DNA of 64,000 bases from Anadara kagoshimensis (GCA_021292105.1 CM037866.1:6532163-6596162); one strand, 5' to 3'; numbered from the stretch's first letter, positions 10,904 through 23,497 are shown. The notes: generated from the sequence alone by a model not told the origin. Translations and numbers: made by a program.

Positions 10904-10921
10904 TGGTGGCAGCGGTGGGAT
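10904..10921 (+). other. Primer-binding site for tRNA-Leu
   Basis: TGGTGGCAGCGGTGGGAT starts three bases after the LTR. It is the complement of the 3' end of animal cytosolic tRNA-Leu (ATCCCACCGCTGCCA plus CCA). The bivalve element Steamer is also reported to use a tRNA-Leu primer; that comparison is from general knowledge. Confidence 0.8.
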
Positions 10922-11062
10922 CCATTTAAGTAACTTCTGCTCAAGACAGGGTCAACATGGACTACGGGCAAAAGTGTTTGCGATGTTGCAAGTCAAGCCA
11001 CGACTATAGATGTACCTAATAGTGATGAACAAACGCTCGGAATAGAACTCGCGCAGCCATTT

Positions 11063-12730
11063 GTGATGGTACCTGGTACTCCAAGTGGTACTGTTCAGCT
11101 GCGCTTACCTGTAACGGATAGTGGAGTTGGAACCTCCTGTCTCCCGAATGAAGGTAGGGAAAGAAATAAGAACAGAGAGGTGGAATATTTAGAGGGAAAG
11201 TGTAAAGAATTAAATGCTGAAAATGAGGAATTAAGATCTTGTTTGAACGAGATGCAATTGACAGTTGAACAGTTAGAAAACTCTGATACACGAATAAGAG
11301 GTGGTGGCTCTTCCACTACACAAATTGATGATCATGTTCCGGAGAACAAAATGAAAAGAATTTCTGCCATTCCCAGGGTTGGGAATGCGGCAACAAATCA
11401 GCCGTTCGTGAGACAACAATTATATGACCAATCAGCAGTCACTAGACAATTACATTTTCCTGAGAGTACTAATACGATTTACAGTACTGCTGTAAACAAT
11501 TCTGTTGGAATAAATAAAGATTTACATCTTGGATCTAGTGCAATGCGGGGCCCCAACTGGGAACATGTGAACAGTGGAATATATCAACCAGATTTGAGGG
11601 ACAGACATGACACTGGTTTTGAAAATTTTAATGCTATGGCTTTCGCCAACATGGACGATTCTGGCTGTAGAACGGTGCCAGCTAGCATGTCTAACCGGTC
11701 ACGTAGTGTTCCTTATCCTGTTTATAGACAAGACTATGATTACCATTCAAGCAATGCAGAAAACGTGCAACCTTATGAACCACGAAACAGAGCTTCCCCA
11801 TCCAACCTTGGGAGGGAAAGAAGCAGGGGTTGTGACACCCAAATTAAGAAACCGAGGAAACCAGCTGTTTATGATGGAAAAACCAACTGGCAAGACTATT
11901 TGGTCCATTTTGAAATGATCTCCGAAATGAATAAATGGGATGATGTTACAAAGGCTATGGAGTTAGCCACCAGTCTTAGAGGTATAGCTCAAAGTGTTCT
12001 GAGTGATCTTAGGCCCGACTTGCGTCATAGTTATGTACATCTAGTATCTGCACTTACTGCGAGATTTCAACCTGATAATCAGTCCGAGTTGTATCGAGCT
12101 CAGATTAAGAACAGACTGAGACAAAGGAGTGAACCATTGACGGAGCTAGCACAAGAGATAAAGAGGTTAACTAGGTTAGCTTACCCAAGTGCTCCCATAA
12201 TATTTAGAGAACAGCTGGCTCGAGACTGTTTTGTAGACGCATTGAATGATGTCGAAATGGAATGGTCTGTGCATCAAGGCAAACCATCATCTATAGAGGA
12301 CGCTGTGCGTATAGCCCTAGAATATGAGGCATTTCAGCAAGGCCGAAAACGCAGGTTAGGTAGAACTGGTGTCAGATTCCAGACAGAAGTTCCAAGGGGT
12401 AATAGTGACAATATGGATGACATTCCAAATTCCGATTTACTACAGGATGTAATGGGAAGAATAGCAAAAATTGAAGCTGGTCGGGATGGCCCGGGAAATC
12501 AGGAACAGGCTATTGCAAACACCCAGAGGCAGAACAATAGAAGAAAAGGAAACTGTAATTATTGCGGCAAAGCTGGTCATTGGAAAATTGACTGTTTTAA
12601 AAGGAAGAAGAATATGCAACAGGCAGATACAAATACTCCAAGGCATAGAAGTCAAATTGGGGCTGCTAATAAAGTGCCTGATATTTCTGTAGAAAAGTCA
12701 GGTGAGAAAAACAAGAATCAGGGAAACTAG
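11063..12730 (+). CDS. gag: Gag-like protein of the LTR element
   Basis: A 555-residue open frame in the gag position, between the primer site and pol. The N-terminal part has a short charged coiled-coil-like stretch (about residues 30-75) and a long polar region. The middle (about 265-420) reads KPAVYDGKTNWQDYLVHFEM and SALTARFQP, typical of the retrotransposon gag capsid domain. A CCHC zinc knuckle near residue 500 (CNYCGKAGHWKIDC) would bind RNA. Pol follows as a separate ORF in another frame, an arrangement common in this family. The element is treated as a fossil copy. Confidence 0.85.
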   Translation: MMVPGTPSGTVQLRLPVTDSGVGTSCLPNEGRERNKNREVEYLEGKCKELNAENEELRSCLNEMQLTVEQLENSDTRIRGGGSSTTQIDDHVPENKMKRISAIPRVGNAATNQPFVRQQLYDQSAVTRQLHFPESTNTIYSTAVNNSVGINKDLHLGSSAMRGPNWEHVNSGIYQPDLRDRHDTGFENFNAMAFANMDDSGCRTVPASMSNRSRSVPYPVYRQDYDYHSSNAENVQPYEPRNRASPSNLGRERSRGCDTQIKKPRKPAVYDGKTNWQDYLVHFEMISEMNKWDDVTKAMELATSLRGIAQSVLSDLRPDLRHSYVHLVSALTARFQPDNQSELYRAQIKNRLRQRSEPLTELAQEIKRLTRLAYPSAPIIFREQLARDCFVDALNDVEMEWSVHQGKPSSIEDAVRIALEYEAFQQGRKRRLGRTGVRFQTEVPRGNSDNMDDIPNSDLLQDVMGRIAKIEAGRDGPGNQEQAIANTQRQNNRRKGNCNYCGKAGHWKIDCFKRKKNMQQADTNTPRHRSQIGAANKVPDISVEKSGEKNKNQGN

Positions 12731-12768
12731 ATATAGCTGATGTTGGGGGCCAAACACCAGCTGATGAA

Positions 12769-15700
12769 TTGAAAAGGTCCGATAGAATTTACAAATTGAG
12801 GCAGAATATTTTAAATAATTCTTTATATATTAAAATCAAAATTTTTAATGTTGATGTAAACTGCCTTATTGATACAGGTTCAACAATAACTATTTTACAT
12901 CCAGAAAAGTTTAAGTGCATACACCAAGAAGTAAGGCCAAGTTTACAAAATGATTCAACGCAACTCAGAATGGCAGATGGAGGTTTGGTCGTGCCATCAG
13001 GAAGTGCAGTGATGCCAATCAGGATTCAAGGTTATTTATTTCATCATAGGGTTGTCGTAGCTGAAGTTGAGGCACCAATGGTCATAGGGTATGACTTCTT
13101 ACATGCTCATAATTGTCAGATAGATATGGGCCAAGGAACCATTACTTTGAATGAAGACAGTATAGTCTGTCTGAAAGAGGATCAATTGTCAATGGTTTAT
13201 CGGGTTAGGATACAAGACAATACAGTAATACCGCCACATAGTGAAGTTGTGTTAACAGCTAAGATTGACCATGATGCAAATTTTAACCACGTATTAATCG
13301 AACCCAGTAGTGTAAAACTTGGCAAGCAAGGAATACTTGTTGCCCGAGTTGTTGTTTCACCAACAGGTCAAACAGTACCTCTTAGGCTTGTTAATGTAAG
13401 CAATGAAACCCAAACGATTTTTAAGAATACTTGTGCTGCCGAATGTCAACCTGTAACTAATGTTATTGAATTAGATGACCTTGGTCACACAGAGAAGAAT
13501 AATCTAGAGTGCTGTCAAATGGTGACATGCAAGAGTGCGGTAGATGAACCTGTCCCAGCGTATTTACAGCAAATGCTAGATACGTGCAGCAATAACCTGA
13601 GTAAAGAACAGCAAGATATGGTCAAAAACCTGATACTGAAAAATTTAGAAGTTTTCGCAAAAACAAAGAATGACCTAGGACGTACAAGTTTAGTAAAACA
13701 CAAAATCAATACAGGAGATGCAGCTCCAATAAAACAGACACCAAGAAGGCTACCACTAGCTAAGCGAGAAATTGAGAAACAAGAAGTCCAGCGGATGCTT
13801 GATTGCGGTATAATAGAAAAATCCACGAGCCCATGGGCAGCCCCTGTGGTTTTAGTAACCAAAAAGGATGGTTCAGTGAGATTCTGTTTAGACTATCGAC
13901 TCGTAAACAATGTCACAGTAAAAGACTCGTACCCTTTGCCCAGGATAGATGACTCACTTGATGCTCTTCGAGGTGGAAAGTGGTTTTCGACCCTTGACCT
14001 CCAGTCGGGTTACTGGCAAGTAGAGGTTGAACCCGAGGATGCAGATAAAACAGCTTTCTGTACAGCCAGTGGTTTATTTCAATTTAAGGTGATGCCTTTT
14101 GGTTTATGCAATGCTGTAGCAACGTTTGAGCGATTAATGGAATTCGTGCTAGCTGGTTTACACTGGCAGACTTGCTTAGTATACATAGATGATGTAATCG
14201 TCTTCTCGGATACTTTTGAAGCTCATCTCGAAAGGTTAGCAGAAGTTTTGAACAGGATAAAAACGGCAGGATTGAAAATTTCTCCTAAGAAGTGTAATAT
14301 CTTTCAAAAGGAAGTGGCTTTCTTAGGGCACATTGTATCTAATAAAGGGATATCGACAGACCCAATCAAGATAGAGGGAGTAAAGAATTGGCCGCAGCCC
14401 AGAAATGTACACGATGTCCGGAGTTTTCTAGGTACATGTTCATATTACAGAAAGTTCATAAGGAACTTTGCCGACTTGGCCAGGCCATTGCATAAACTGA
14501 CCGAAAAACAGAATAATTTTAAGTGGACAAAAGAATGTGAAGAATCATTTGTTGCATTAAAGAAGCACTTGATATCCTCACCAGTATTATGTTATCCCAA
14601 TATCGCAAAAGAGTTTATACTGGATACCGATGCAAGTGGTTATGGGATAGGTTCAGTTCTATCACAATTAGATGAGAATAATCAGGAGAGGGTGGTGGCA
14701 TATTTCAGCAAATCACTTGGCAAAGCAGAGAGAAATTACTGTGTGACAAGACGCGAATTATTAGCCATAATTGCTTCTATAAAACACTTTCATCATTACT
14801 TATATGGTTCAAGGTTTATCATACGTACTGACCATGGTGCTTTGAGTTGGATTTTACGGTTCAAGAATCCAGAAGGTCAAATGGCCCGGTGGTTGGAGAT
14901 TTTACACACTTATAATTTCACTATACAACACAGGCCTGGAAGGCAGCATGGAAATGCTGATGGTTTGTCGAGAAGGCCATGCGTGTCTTGTGACTATTGT
15001 GCGCAACGTGAAAATAAGGACAAAGAAGGTACGGTAAGAGAAAATAAAAAGTCAGAGTCTGTAGACATGGTTACAAACCTTTGCAGGAGGTGCAGCGAAC
15101 AAGATTGTACAGAAGTTTGGTTTCAAAATAAGACCTCCAAGGACTTAAAGGAAGCTCAGATTTCTGATACAATAATATGTCAGATTGTCATGTGGAAAGA
15201 CAAACTTGAAAGAAGGCCAAGATGGAGTGAGATTTCAAGCCAGAATACCAAAGTAAAAGCATATTGGTCCCAGTGGGACAGACTACAATTATTTAATGGG
15301 GTCCTATATAGAAAATGGCTGGATGGTAATAAAGAAAAATGGCAACTTGTATTACCAGAATTGTTTAAAAATGAAGTTTTAAGCTTGTTACATAATAATC
15401 CGACTTGTGGACACCTTGGGATCAAACGCACACTGTGCCGGGTTAAAGAAAGATTTACTGGGTCGGTTATAAAGAGGCTGTGACACTTTGGTGTAACACT
15501 TGTAAGGAGTGTCAGGCTAGGAAGAATCCCCAAAAGACAATGCGTGCCAAGATGAGACAATACCTAGTAGGTGCCCCAATGGAACGCGTAGCCATGGACA
15601 TATTGGGTCCACTGGTTCGTACAAATAGTAATAAAAAGTATATTCTAATTGTGACAGATTACTTTACTCGCTGGACTGAGGCTTATCCTATGGAGAATCA

Positions 15701-16678
15701 AGAATCTGAAACTGTTGCTGGGTTATTTGTGAGCGAATTTGTCAGCAGATTTGGAGTGCCTGCACAACTCCATACTGATCAAGGGAGACAATTTGAGTCA
15801 AAATTGTTCCAAAACTTATGTGAACTTCTTGACATTGATAAAACCCGAACTACCCCGTATCACCCCAGAGCGATGGAATGGTTGAACGTTTCAATCGCAC
15901 AGTAGAAGAAATGCTAACAAAATATATATCTCATGACCAACGTGATTGGGACAAACATTTGCCACTTGTTATGTTGGCATACCGATCATCTGTTCATGAG
16001 AGTACAGGATATTCACCAAACAAACTAATGTTTGGCCGAGAGGTTGGTCTTCCAGCTGATTTACTGTATGGGCCTCCGCCTACAATAGAAGAATATGATT
16101 CCTATGATGAATATGTTATTTCTCAACAAGAATTAATGTGGGAAATAAATGAAAATGCCAGGTTAAGCATGGCAGTCGCAAGTGAATCTCAAAAGAAAAA
16201 CTATGACCATAAGGCATACCAAAAACAATATAATAAAGGGGATGCTGTATGGTTAAGAATTACAAACAGAACACAGGGGAAATCTCCAAAATTATCATAT
16301 AAATGGGAGGGTCCATATCTTGTTATTGATATATTTTCAGATTTGGTTTACAAGATACAGCGGTCACAAAAGTCAAAGATGAAAGTGGTCCACCATAACA
16401 GATTGAAGCCATTCAAAGGGGAGTATCACAATTGGTTGAATGCTGAATTGGCTAGAGATGAGTCTAGTGACATCGAGTTTCTGACCACTGAAGAAGTTAG
16501 AGTTTATGAAGATTTACCTGACCAAACAGGAGAAAATGAAGCGATTAGTACCCAGACAGAAAACGAGGAATTCTCAGATGACAGTAGGAGTTCAGATGAA
16601 TTACCTACTTCCAGTGGGTTGAGAAGAAGCAAAAGAATTTGCAGGCAGCCTAAATGGATGTCTGATTTTGTTTGTTGA
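12769..16678 (+). mobile_element. pol: Pol region: protease, RT, RNase H, integrase
   Basis: The domains follow Ty3/Gypsy order. The protease has LIDTGSTITILHP (about 12.87 kb). The reverse transcriptase has FCLDYRLVNN and the catalytic VYIDDVIVF (about 13.75-14.35 kb). RNase H has LDTDASGYGIGSVLSQ and TDHGALSWI (about 14.6-14.95 kb). The integrase has an HHCC-type zinc region (about 15.4-15.5 kb), a core with AMDILGPL and HTDQGRQFES, and a GPY/F module (KWEGPYLVIDIF, about 16.3 kb). This order, with integrase after RNase H, separates it from Copia. The region is broken, with about two breaks, and is kept here as a fossil. Confidence 0.9.
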
Positions 16679-18660
16679 GTTGAGTTTTCCTGTGTAGTAT
16701 TGCAGTGCAACTGTAAATAATTGTGATTTGCCTTGTCTTCATAATGAAGCAGTGTGTACATTTGGGATGTTCAATCCATTTCATATGATTTATGTTGTTA
16801 CTTGTTTGAGTTAGGAGTTATTTATTTGTTATTAATGATGTGCTATCTGAAGAGGTTGTTGTGAAACTTTTTGTTGCATGTCATTTCTGTGCTTACTTGT
16901 ATACCGGTAGTGTTCTTAACTGTTTAAAATATAAAGTTGTTGTTGTGCGTTTGCTTTTCTTTATATCTTTGGAGCACAACTTATGAGGCTGTCTACTTAA
17001 CAGTAAGCTGAATAACTGTTAATGAACTATCTAATTTGAGTAGGAAATTAGAAGTCTGTGTACCTATAGTAAAATGGAATTACTAGGCTATGAATTATTA
17101 AGTCATAAATCAAGGTATTGATGAACTAAAGCTCAGTTTTGGTCGAAATAGTCTGAATTCGTATGTAGTTAGTTCTGTGCACTTAGGATTTTGCCAAACA
17201 TTGGTAATAATGAGTTGGCGTCTGTGTAGTAAATTATTTATGTTATAGTCTGTATTTTGTCGTTGAACTAATTCAGCTAGTTGTATTATATTGGACTGAT
17301 CTGTAAACACCACAATTTGTGGCTGAGATCTCTGTTTTGTTCTTTTTAGACGCAATATATTTGTGTTGTGTTGGTTGGATTGTAGCCTTTTTAGTACTAC
17401 ATGTATCATTTTATAGTCTGTTGATGACGAGGGTATTTTGCAACGTCATTTTGTAGTTCTTAGTAGCAGTCTAAGATTATTAAAGGAGTTATTGTTACAT
17501 GTCGTTGAGTTATAAAGCCTTGATAAGGTTCTGTTTCTGTGCCAGGCAATGAGGCAATAAGAGTATATACTAATCTCTGTCTAAATGATCTGTAATACCT
17601 GAAAATGTGCTGTGATATAATGCAGTAAATAGTTTCACCAGGAATGGCGACATCCTCACTAAAGTCTTAGCTATTGACTAGGAGCAGTGCATGACGATTG
17701 GACCTAGTACCGGTAAAAACTGTGACCTGTATAATGGAATCAAGCTTCAAGTAGCAGCAGGCCTGTGAAAAATGCTGTAATCTGTTAAACTGTAAAAGAA
17801 GAACAGAACTATTTCAGGAGAGACATCATGGCAAGATTAGGTCATACTTATCATACAGAAAATTATGAATTTAAATAAAGTCTAACAGTTATATTGAATT
17901 CTGTGTTAGTGCAAATGTAAATAAAACATTAGTTCGTTGTTACTGTATGAGATGAAGTGTTGTATGAGATGATTTGCTTGATTTTAGTGTACATGTATAA
18001 TGTTGTATAATGGCTGCTTGTAACCGGGCTTATAACACAAAACGCGAATATGTCTTTGAAGTAGCAGAACGCAGAATTGAATTTGTAAATATACCTGAAT
18101 CCGAGATAACTGTAAAAGGTCCAATAGAGCCTGTATAGCAATTTCCTGTGATGGATATCTTCTGTTTCTATATATTGAATTTTATACCAGATGCTAAGCA
18201 TGTTGGTAATGAGAAGTCGTTGATAGCAATTTTTTTTTTTATATATATTAGGTCACTGTGACCCTGACCAAGTAGGTCAAGGTCAAATCTATTCGCCAAG
18301 TTTGTAGAGCTTGATATGTGAATATGTATATCCAGTTAGAGAATCCTAGGTAATTTAGTACATTTTAGTGATTTTACACTTATGGCCATTCTCAGTAATT
18401 GTGACCTTGAACGAAGGTCAAGGTCAACGGTTTTCACAAACTTAAAATGGCATTACTCCTGGATTAATCCTACAAAGTTTTATCAAAATCTGTCCAGAGT
18501 TCAGGAGAAGAAGAGTTTAAGCGAAGTTCATGGACACATGCATGCACGCACAAACACATGCCAAGACATCTGGTTTTGGGCAAGTGAGCTAGAAATGTTT
18601 TCCCTTCTAAAACTGCAAGATCTCTTGCTTATAGTAGCTATAAAATTTTCTACTTTCAGA
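16679..18660. other. Non-coding spacer between pol and the accessory region
   Basis: About 2 kb without a credible reading frame. From about 18254 to 18560 it holds phrases such as GACCAAGTAGGTCAAGGTCA, CTTGAACGAAGGTCAAGGTC and a CATGCACGCACAAACACATG tail, typical of a dispersed molluscan non-coding repeat. An acceptor-like tract (TTTTCTACTTTCAG) ends at 18660, directly before the start codon of the accessory region. A spliced subgenomic message, as in env-bearing LTR elements, is therefore possible. Confidence 0.5.
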
Positions 18661-20156
18661 ATGTTGTATCGTTGCAATACCTGTCCTGCCTCTTTTACAA
18701 AGAGTAAGCTTCTCAGGCGTCATGAGAGGTCGCAACATGGAGACCTGGCCAGTTGCCCTCACGAGGGATGTAACTATCAGTATCCAAAGGCTGAGCCAGC
18801 GTATCTTGATAGACACAGACGTAATAAACATCAGGTTCTGGAGGAACGCTTTTACTCTCCAAATTCCAACTGGAAGATGGCTGCAAAGAAACCTCGCTTC
18901 GAGAAGATCTCGGCCCCGGGAAAGGAAAATGTTCCTTTAAGCGAACAATTGTCAGACGTGAGCTCGCCAGAGTCGATCACTTTACTTGATCCTGTGGTGT
19001 TATTCCCAGACCCACCAAGGAAAGTTACTATTTCTAGTACACAGGACGTACCAGTACCTTCACCAGCACCTATAGCTGTAGTGACCACCCAGATGTCTGT
19101 TATTTCCACGCTATCATCTACTCTGTCAACATTTAGTACAGTGTCAGCACCTTTGAGTACTTCAAAGCCAGATAACTTGACAACCTTGACCTCTACCTTG
19201 ACGTCTGTAGTTTCTACACCAGCCCCTGTGCTGTCCATGCCGTTCCTTAATTCGCCGGAGTTCGGTCTTCCTTCCATGGCTACAGACCGTGATCTGATGT
19301 CAGTATTATCTACGCCTGTGGTGAGTCCTTTACCAGCCAGCCATCTCCAGTAGTATGGTCCGTTTCGTCAACCGCTACAGCGAGAAAGAGCTCACCTCCT
19401 CACCTTACACCAGTCACTTTTAACAACTTGTCGTCCGTCCCGGTAACCTCCATCAGTGAGTCCAGTGATCAACCGGTCGTACCTGCCAGCTCTATTATAT
19501 CTTCTGGATTTATTACTCCAGCATCATCGTCCGTATTCAAGAAGCCTTTCCAGAAACTTCCTGTGATGGCATCGGCCTCGTCTATAACATCTGGACCAGT
19601 TTATTTTGTCGATGATCGTTACGAGTGTTTGTCGTCTGACGAAGAGGAACCTGCTCCTGGAGAAAGAGATATCCAGATTACGGCCACACAGATGCTTCAG
19701 TTTGGATGTATGCCCCTTATGTTGCCGGCTATGAGGGACTGGGGTACTGCCAACATTGTCCAAATATCCGACGGATTAACCTGGCCACCCTCAAATTGGC
19801 AAACCATGTCTCCTGATAATAAATTGATGTCATTGGAGTATGCGGCCATTACCTTGGAACTTAGTAAAGGAAGATCCTTGTCCAACTTGAGCCGTTGCAC
19901 TTTATTAGACAAATATAACATGCTGGCACTTCCAGGCACAGCCATGCCCCATTGGGAGAAGGAAAATCAGATCGACCGACATATGAGGTATTACAATTTC
20001 CTAATGGTAAAATCGATATTGGAAACTGGACTTGACAAGTTTCATGTTTTAGATCTCTTCAAAGCTGCTTATCTCAACCGCAATTGTGATACTGACGACC
20101 TGGTGAAACAACTTAATCTGAAAAACATCCGCATACGTCTACCGAAGACTCATTAG
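18661..20156 (+). mobile_element. Accessory region with C2H2 zinc fingers, gained by the LTR element
   Basis: This is not part of the standard gag-pol set. Its N-terminal part has two C2H2 fingers: CNTCPASFTKSKLLRRH followed by ERSQH, and a second with CPHEGC and RHRRNKH. A basic KKPRFEK stretch and a long Ser/Thr/Pro-rich segment follow. The downstream part has an acidic patch (SSDEEEPAPGE) and a conserved-looking helical C-terminal domain (GLTWPPSNWQTMSPDNK, LDKFHVLDLFKAAY) that I do not recognise. The coding part is not one continuous frame. It could be a captured host zinc-finger gene or an element-specific regulator. DNA binding is inferred from the fingers only. Confidence 0.6.
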
Positions 20157-21532
20157 ACATTCAAAGACTATATATTCATGGACACCATGCTCAACTCTAT
20201 CTTCGAACTTTCCCTGGATTTCTACTTCTTTTGGAACTTAAGAATTTCTGTGTGACAATGACTCTTCTTGTGATGATCTTTGTTCTCGTGAACTGAAATA
20301 ATAACAATAATAATATAAGTGCAAGTGTTCTACAACATGTGTAAAATTTCTAGTAATTCCAAAGTTATATGGAATATTAAGTGTTTTCGTAAATTCTTAC
20401 CAGGATTATAATTACCAATAGATGTGTGCTGATATTCATAACAATTGGAAATTTACTAGTGCTGTGTAATTCAAGTGTGACTAATATAACATAAGTGCAA
20501 CTGTTCTGCAATGTTTAAAATTTCTAGTAGTTCCAAAGTTATATGGAATGTTAAGTGTTTTTTTTTTTCGTAAATTCTTACCAGGATTATAATTACCATT
20601 GGAATATCCAGAGTACTGGTAGTCATTATTAATAGAATTGGAAATTTACTAGTGTTGTGAAATTCAAGTGTTACTGCTTTTTCATAAAGAAATTTGGATT
20701 ACTAATATGATGGTTTATTCTCTGTGTTGGAACCTGTTTGTATTCGAGATTGAAAATCATTCGGTGGATTATTATGCCCTATCATTCAGATGGTGACTCT
20801 GGAATACTATTTTCATTATTTGGATAAATTACTGACAAACTATTTAAAGTTGTGATTATTCTAGCGCTATTTATATACCTGCCATATACACCAGATATAT
20901 TACAAAGACAAAGTAAAGATAAAAGTAAAGTGAATCTATGGACATTGTGAAATCTTTTATAGAGACTTTAATATCTATATTTATGTCATTGATGCATATA
21001 AAACATGTTACTCTAATCTGTTTTCTTTCTTCCTATCTTTCTTTTCTATGACTTGGTCTGTTCTTCTTGTATGTATATAATGAATTGAATAATGCAGGAG
21101 GATAAATGGTGTATGACCTGTAATTGAAATTCATTCATCAGTTCTTGTGTACCTGAAAAGTAAATGTCAAGTGTATTATTTAAAGCATCATATCAGTGCT
21201 CTACAGTTTTTGAGCAAAGTATTATATAAGTTTGAGGTGTTTAAAATGGTCAAATCTGAGATATCTGTATTACAGTCAAGATTATAGAACCCTTACATAG
21301 TGCCAAGTAGTCAAGTATACAGGCTACTGTTCGATCACAGACATGGATTGGAATGTTTTTGATTTTTCCCATGATTCTTTATAATTGTTTTCATGGTGTT
21401 AATATTGTGACTTTATGCAAATCTAAGTGCCCAAACTGTTTCAGTTTGTTTTAATACTAGTCAAGAGATATAATATATATAAATTATTATGTCTATATTG
21501 TTAATTGCTGTCCGAGGACGCCCAGCCTTTAT
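20157..21532. repeat. Non-coding 3' part of the LTR element with an imperfect tandem duplication
   Basis: An AT-rich stretch without a reading frame. Two copies of a block of about 170 bp (about 20311-20480 and 20480-20680) share TTCCAAAGTTATATGGAAT, AAATTCTTACCAGGATTATA and GGAAATTTACTAGTG. They are more diverged than the LTRs, so the duplication is older than this insertion. Confidence 0.6.
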
Positions 21533-21545
21533 AAGGTGGGGGTAA
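21533..21545 (+). other. Polypurine tract
   Basis: AAGGTGGGGG followed by TAA abuts the TG of the 3' LTR. This is the expected plus-strand primer site. It is present only upstream of the 3' LTR, as the replication model requires. Confidence 0.7.
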
Positions 21546-23433
21546 TGTGACGAATTATGGTTCCTAACCATATATCTTCAAGCATAATATGCTGTGATGT
21601 TGTTATAATACGTTGAAATCAGTGATATACTAAATGTTTATTTTATTATTTTGACTATACTGGTTTTTATTATCGGCAGAATGGTTTTACAAGTCACCAT
21701 GTTAATGCCACAGTTTGTTTCTGTACTTAAGTATTTTTAATAAATTTATTATTATTTTATGGTCACATCATCGAGAACGCGCCGCCATTTTGTTTACATT
21801 GGTTTATCAGCGTTCGATATTTTGACATCGGTTTTAGAACCCTTGTACAGCATTTTGAACATAATTTAACTTATGTAAGTTATTTCCAAGGCCCAAATAT
21901 TGGGATGACATACCTGTTTTGTCTGTTCAGAGCGTAAATTCTGTATAAATCCATATAATTTAACATTCAAGTTTGTCCGTCCCGCTCTGCAAACTTTGAT
22001 ACACAGCCAGCATCAGTTGCTTTTTGTACTTTTATATTTTTGAGCTAAACACTTGAATATACAATTAATCCCGATTAATTTAAGTTCTTTAGCATATTAG
22101 GATTATTTAAGTGAAATAATGATTATTATTACGGCATTTTACTATTTTTAATTATTTTTATTTTCACGCACTACTTTGTATTGCGCCGTATCTCTGGCCA
22201 TAACCAGTGCACCGGTTTACGGAAAATGCCGAATCAGTACTTCTCCCTATACTTTCAATGGAACACCGATCTCCGAATCAGTTCCAGCATCCCGAATGAG
22301 TACCCGGTCGGAGTATAAATAGAGCGGCGGTGGCGCAATCGGTTCAGTTCTATTCTGACCGTTGTCGGGTGTACTCAAGCATTGCCTTTGAGACAAGAAC
22401 CCCTTAGGTAATTTAGGAATTACTAGTCCAAACCATTTATGGCTCATTTTTAGCAGTGAATCTATTCTCAGGATTTTATTTCGTTTTCGGGGATTTAATT
22501 CTATTTTTGGATTATAGTAATAAAATGAATATTATTGAAATAATAGCCAACGCGAATTTACATAATAGTGTTATAAGCTAGTGTCAAAGCAGCCTATTTA
22601 TATGTTTACAGGTGTTAATTTTTACCTGTTCAAGCATTGTTTTAACATTCAGTGTGTGTGCTCAGTGGTATTATTATAGTGTCAAAGCAGCCTATTTATA
22701 TGTTTACAGGTGTTAATTTTTACCTGTTCAAGCATTGTTTTAACATTCAGTGTGTGTGCTCAGTGGAATTATTATAGTGTCAAAGCAGCCTATTTATATG
22801 TTACAGGTGTTAATTTTTACCTGTTCAAGCATTGTTTTAACATTCAGTGTGTGTGCTCAGTGGAATTATTATAGTGTCAAAGCAGCTTATTTATATGTAT
22901 ACAGGTGTTAATTTTTACCTGTTCTAGCATTGTTTTAACCTTCATTTGTGTCTGCTAGAGAGTGTGCTCGTTGATATTATTTAATTTATTAAAATGAACG
23001 CATGATACTGAGAATAAATATAAATTTCATATAATTTTGCCGACTTAATTGTGATTTAAAGAAGACCTCCAACACTGGGATCAGAGACCTCTGATATTTT
23101 TTTTATGTTTCTGCTGGACCTAGATCCAATGGATCTAGATTAGTTCACATCAAACCTCAAAGTGTTTATCCTGCTTGTGCTATTGTGACTCGTATGATTA
23201 ATATAATACACCTGTACATCTGTCCAACCATACTCTGGAATATATAAATTGGCCTGCAAGGCATTTGCTCGAGAGCTTTTGTTAGTTGTACTTTCAACAT
23301 TACTTACCACCCAGAATAACTGAAAAAGTGTAATCCTGTTTAGAGCAAGAGTTCAAAACATATAAGCTCTAACCCTTTACTGGGGTTCGAACCCACAAGT
23401 AATTACAACGTGCTCAACGCTCGGTTCGTTACA
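21546..23433 (+). repeat. 3' LTR
   Basis: Same length and nearly the same sequence as the 5' LTR, including the TATA/initiator pair and the tandem 98-bp units. It is followed by the target duplication ATAA and then by host sequence leading to the gene C exon at 23498. Confidence 0.95.
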
Positions 23434-23497
23434 ATAATATGTAATAAGACATAGGTGAAAAATTGTAACGTTTTACGTTTTATTTTTTAAATTCTAG

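Larger units (their letters stand above)
9013..23433 (+). mobile_element. Ty3/Gypsy LTR retrotransposon with extra 3' coding region
   Basis: A 14.4-kb element bounded by two 1,888-bp LTRs (9013-10900 and 21546-23433) that begin TGTGACG and end GTTACA. It is flanked by the 4-bp direct repeat ATAA (9009-9012 and 23434-23437), the target duplication. In order it carries LTR, primer-binding site, gag, pol, a long non-coding stretch, an accessory coding region with zinc fingers, a second non-coding stretch, a polypurine tract and LTR. By eye the LTRs differ by only about four single-base length changes, so the insertion is very recent. Gag is open; pol shows about two breaks, so this copy looks mostly whole but not intact. 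It lies in a gene C intron, in the gene's own orientation. Confidence 0.95.

Noticed and set aside
13515-13862. Minus-strand frame of 115 residues
   Set aside because: Antisense shadow of pol.
18382-18660. Upstream extension of the zinc-finger frame to a start at 18382
   Set aside because: This stretch is made of dispersed non-coding repeat (GGTCAAGGTCA phrases, CATGCACGCACAAAC) and ends in an acceptor-like tract; the start at 18661 is more credible.
18852-19277. 141-residue minus-strand open frame
   Set aside because: Shadow of the Ser/Thr/Pro-rich accessory coding region on the plus strand; low-complexity Val/Thr-rich.
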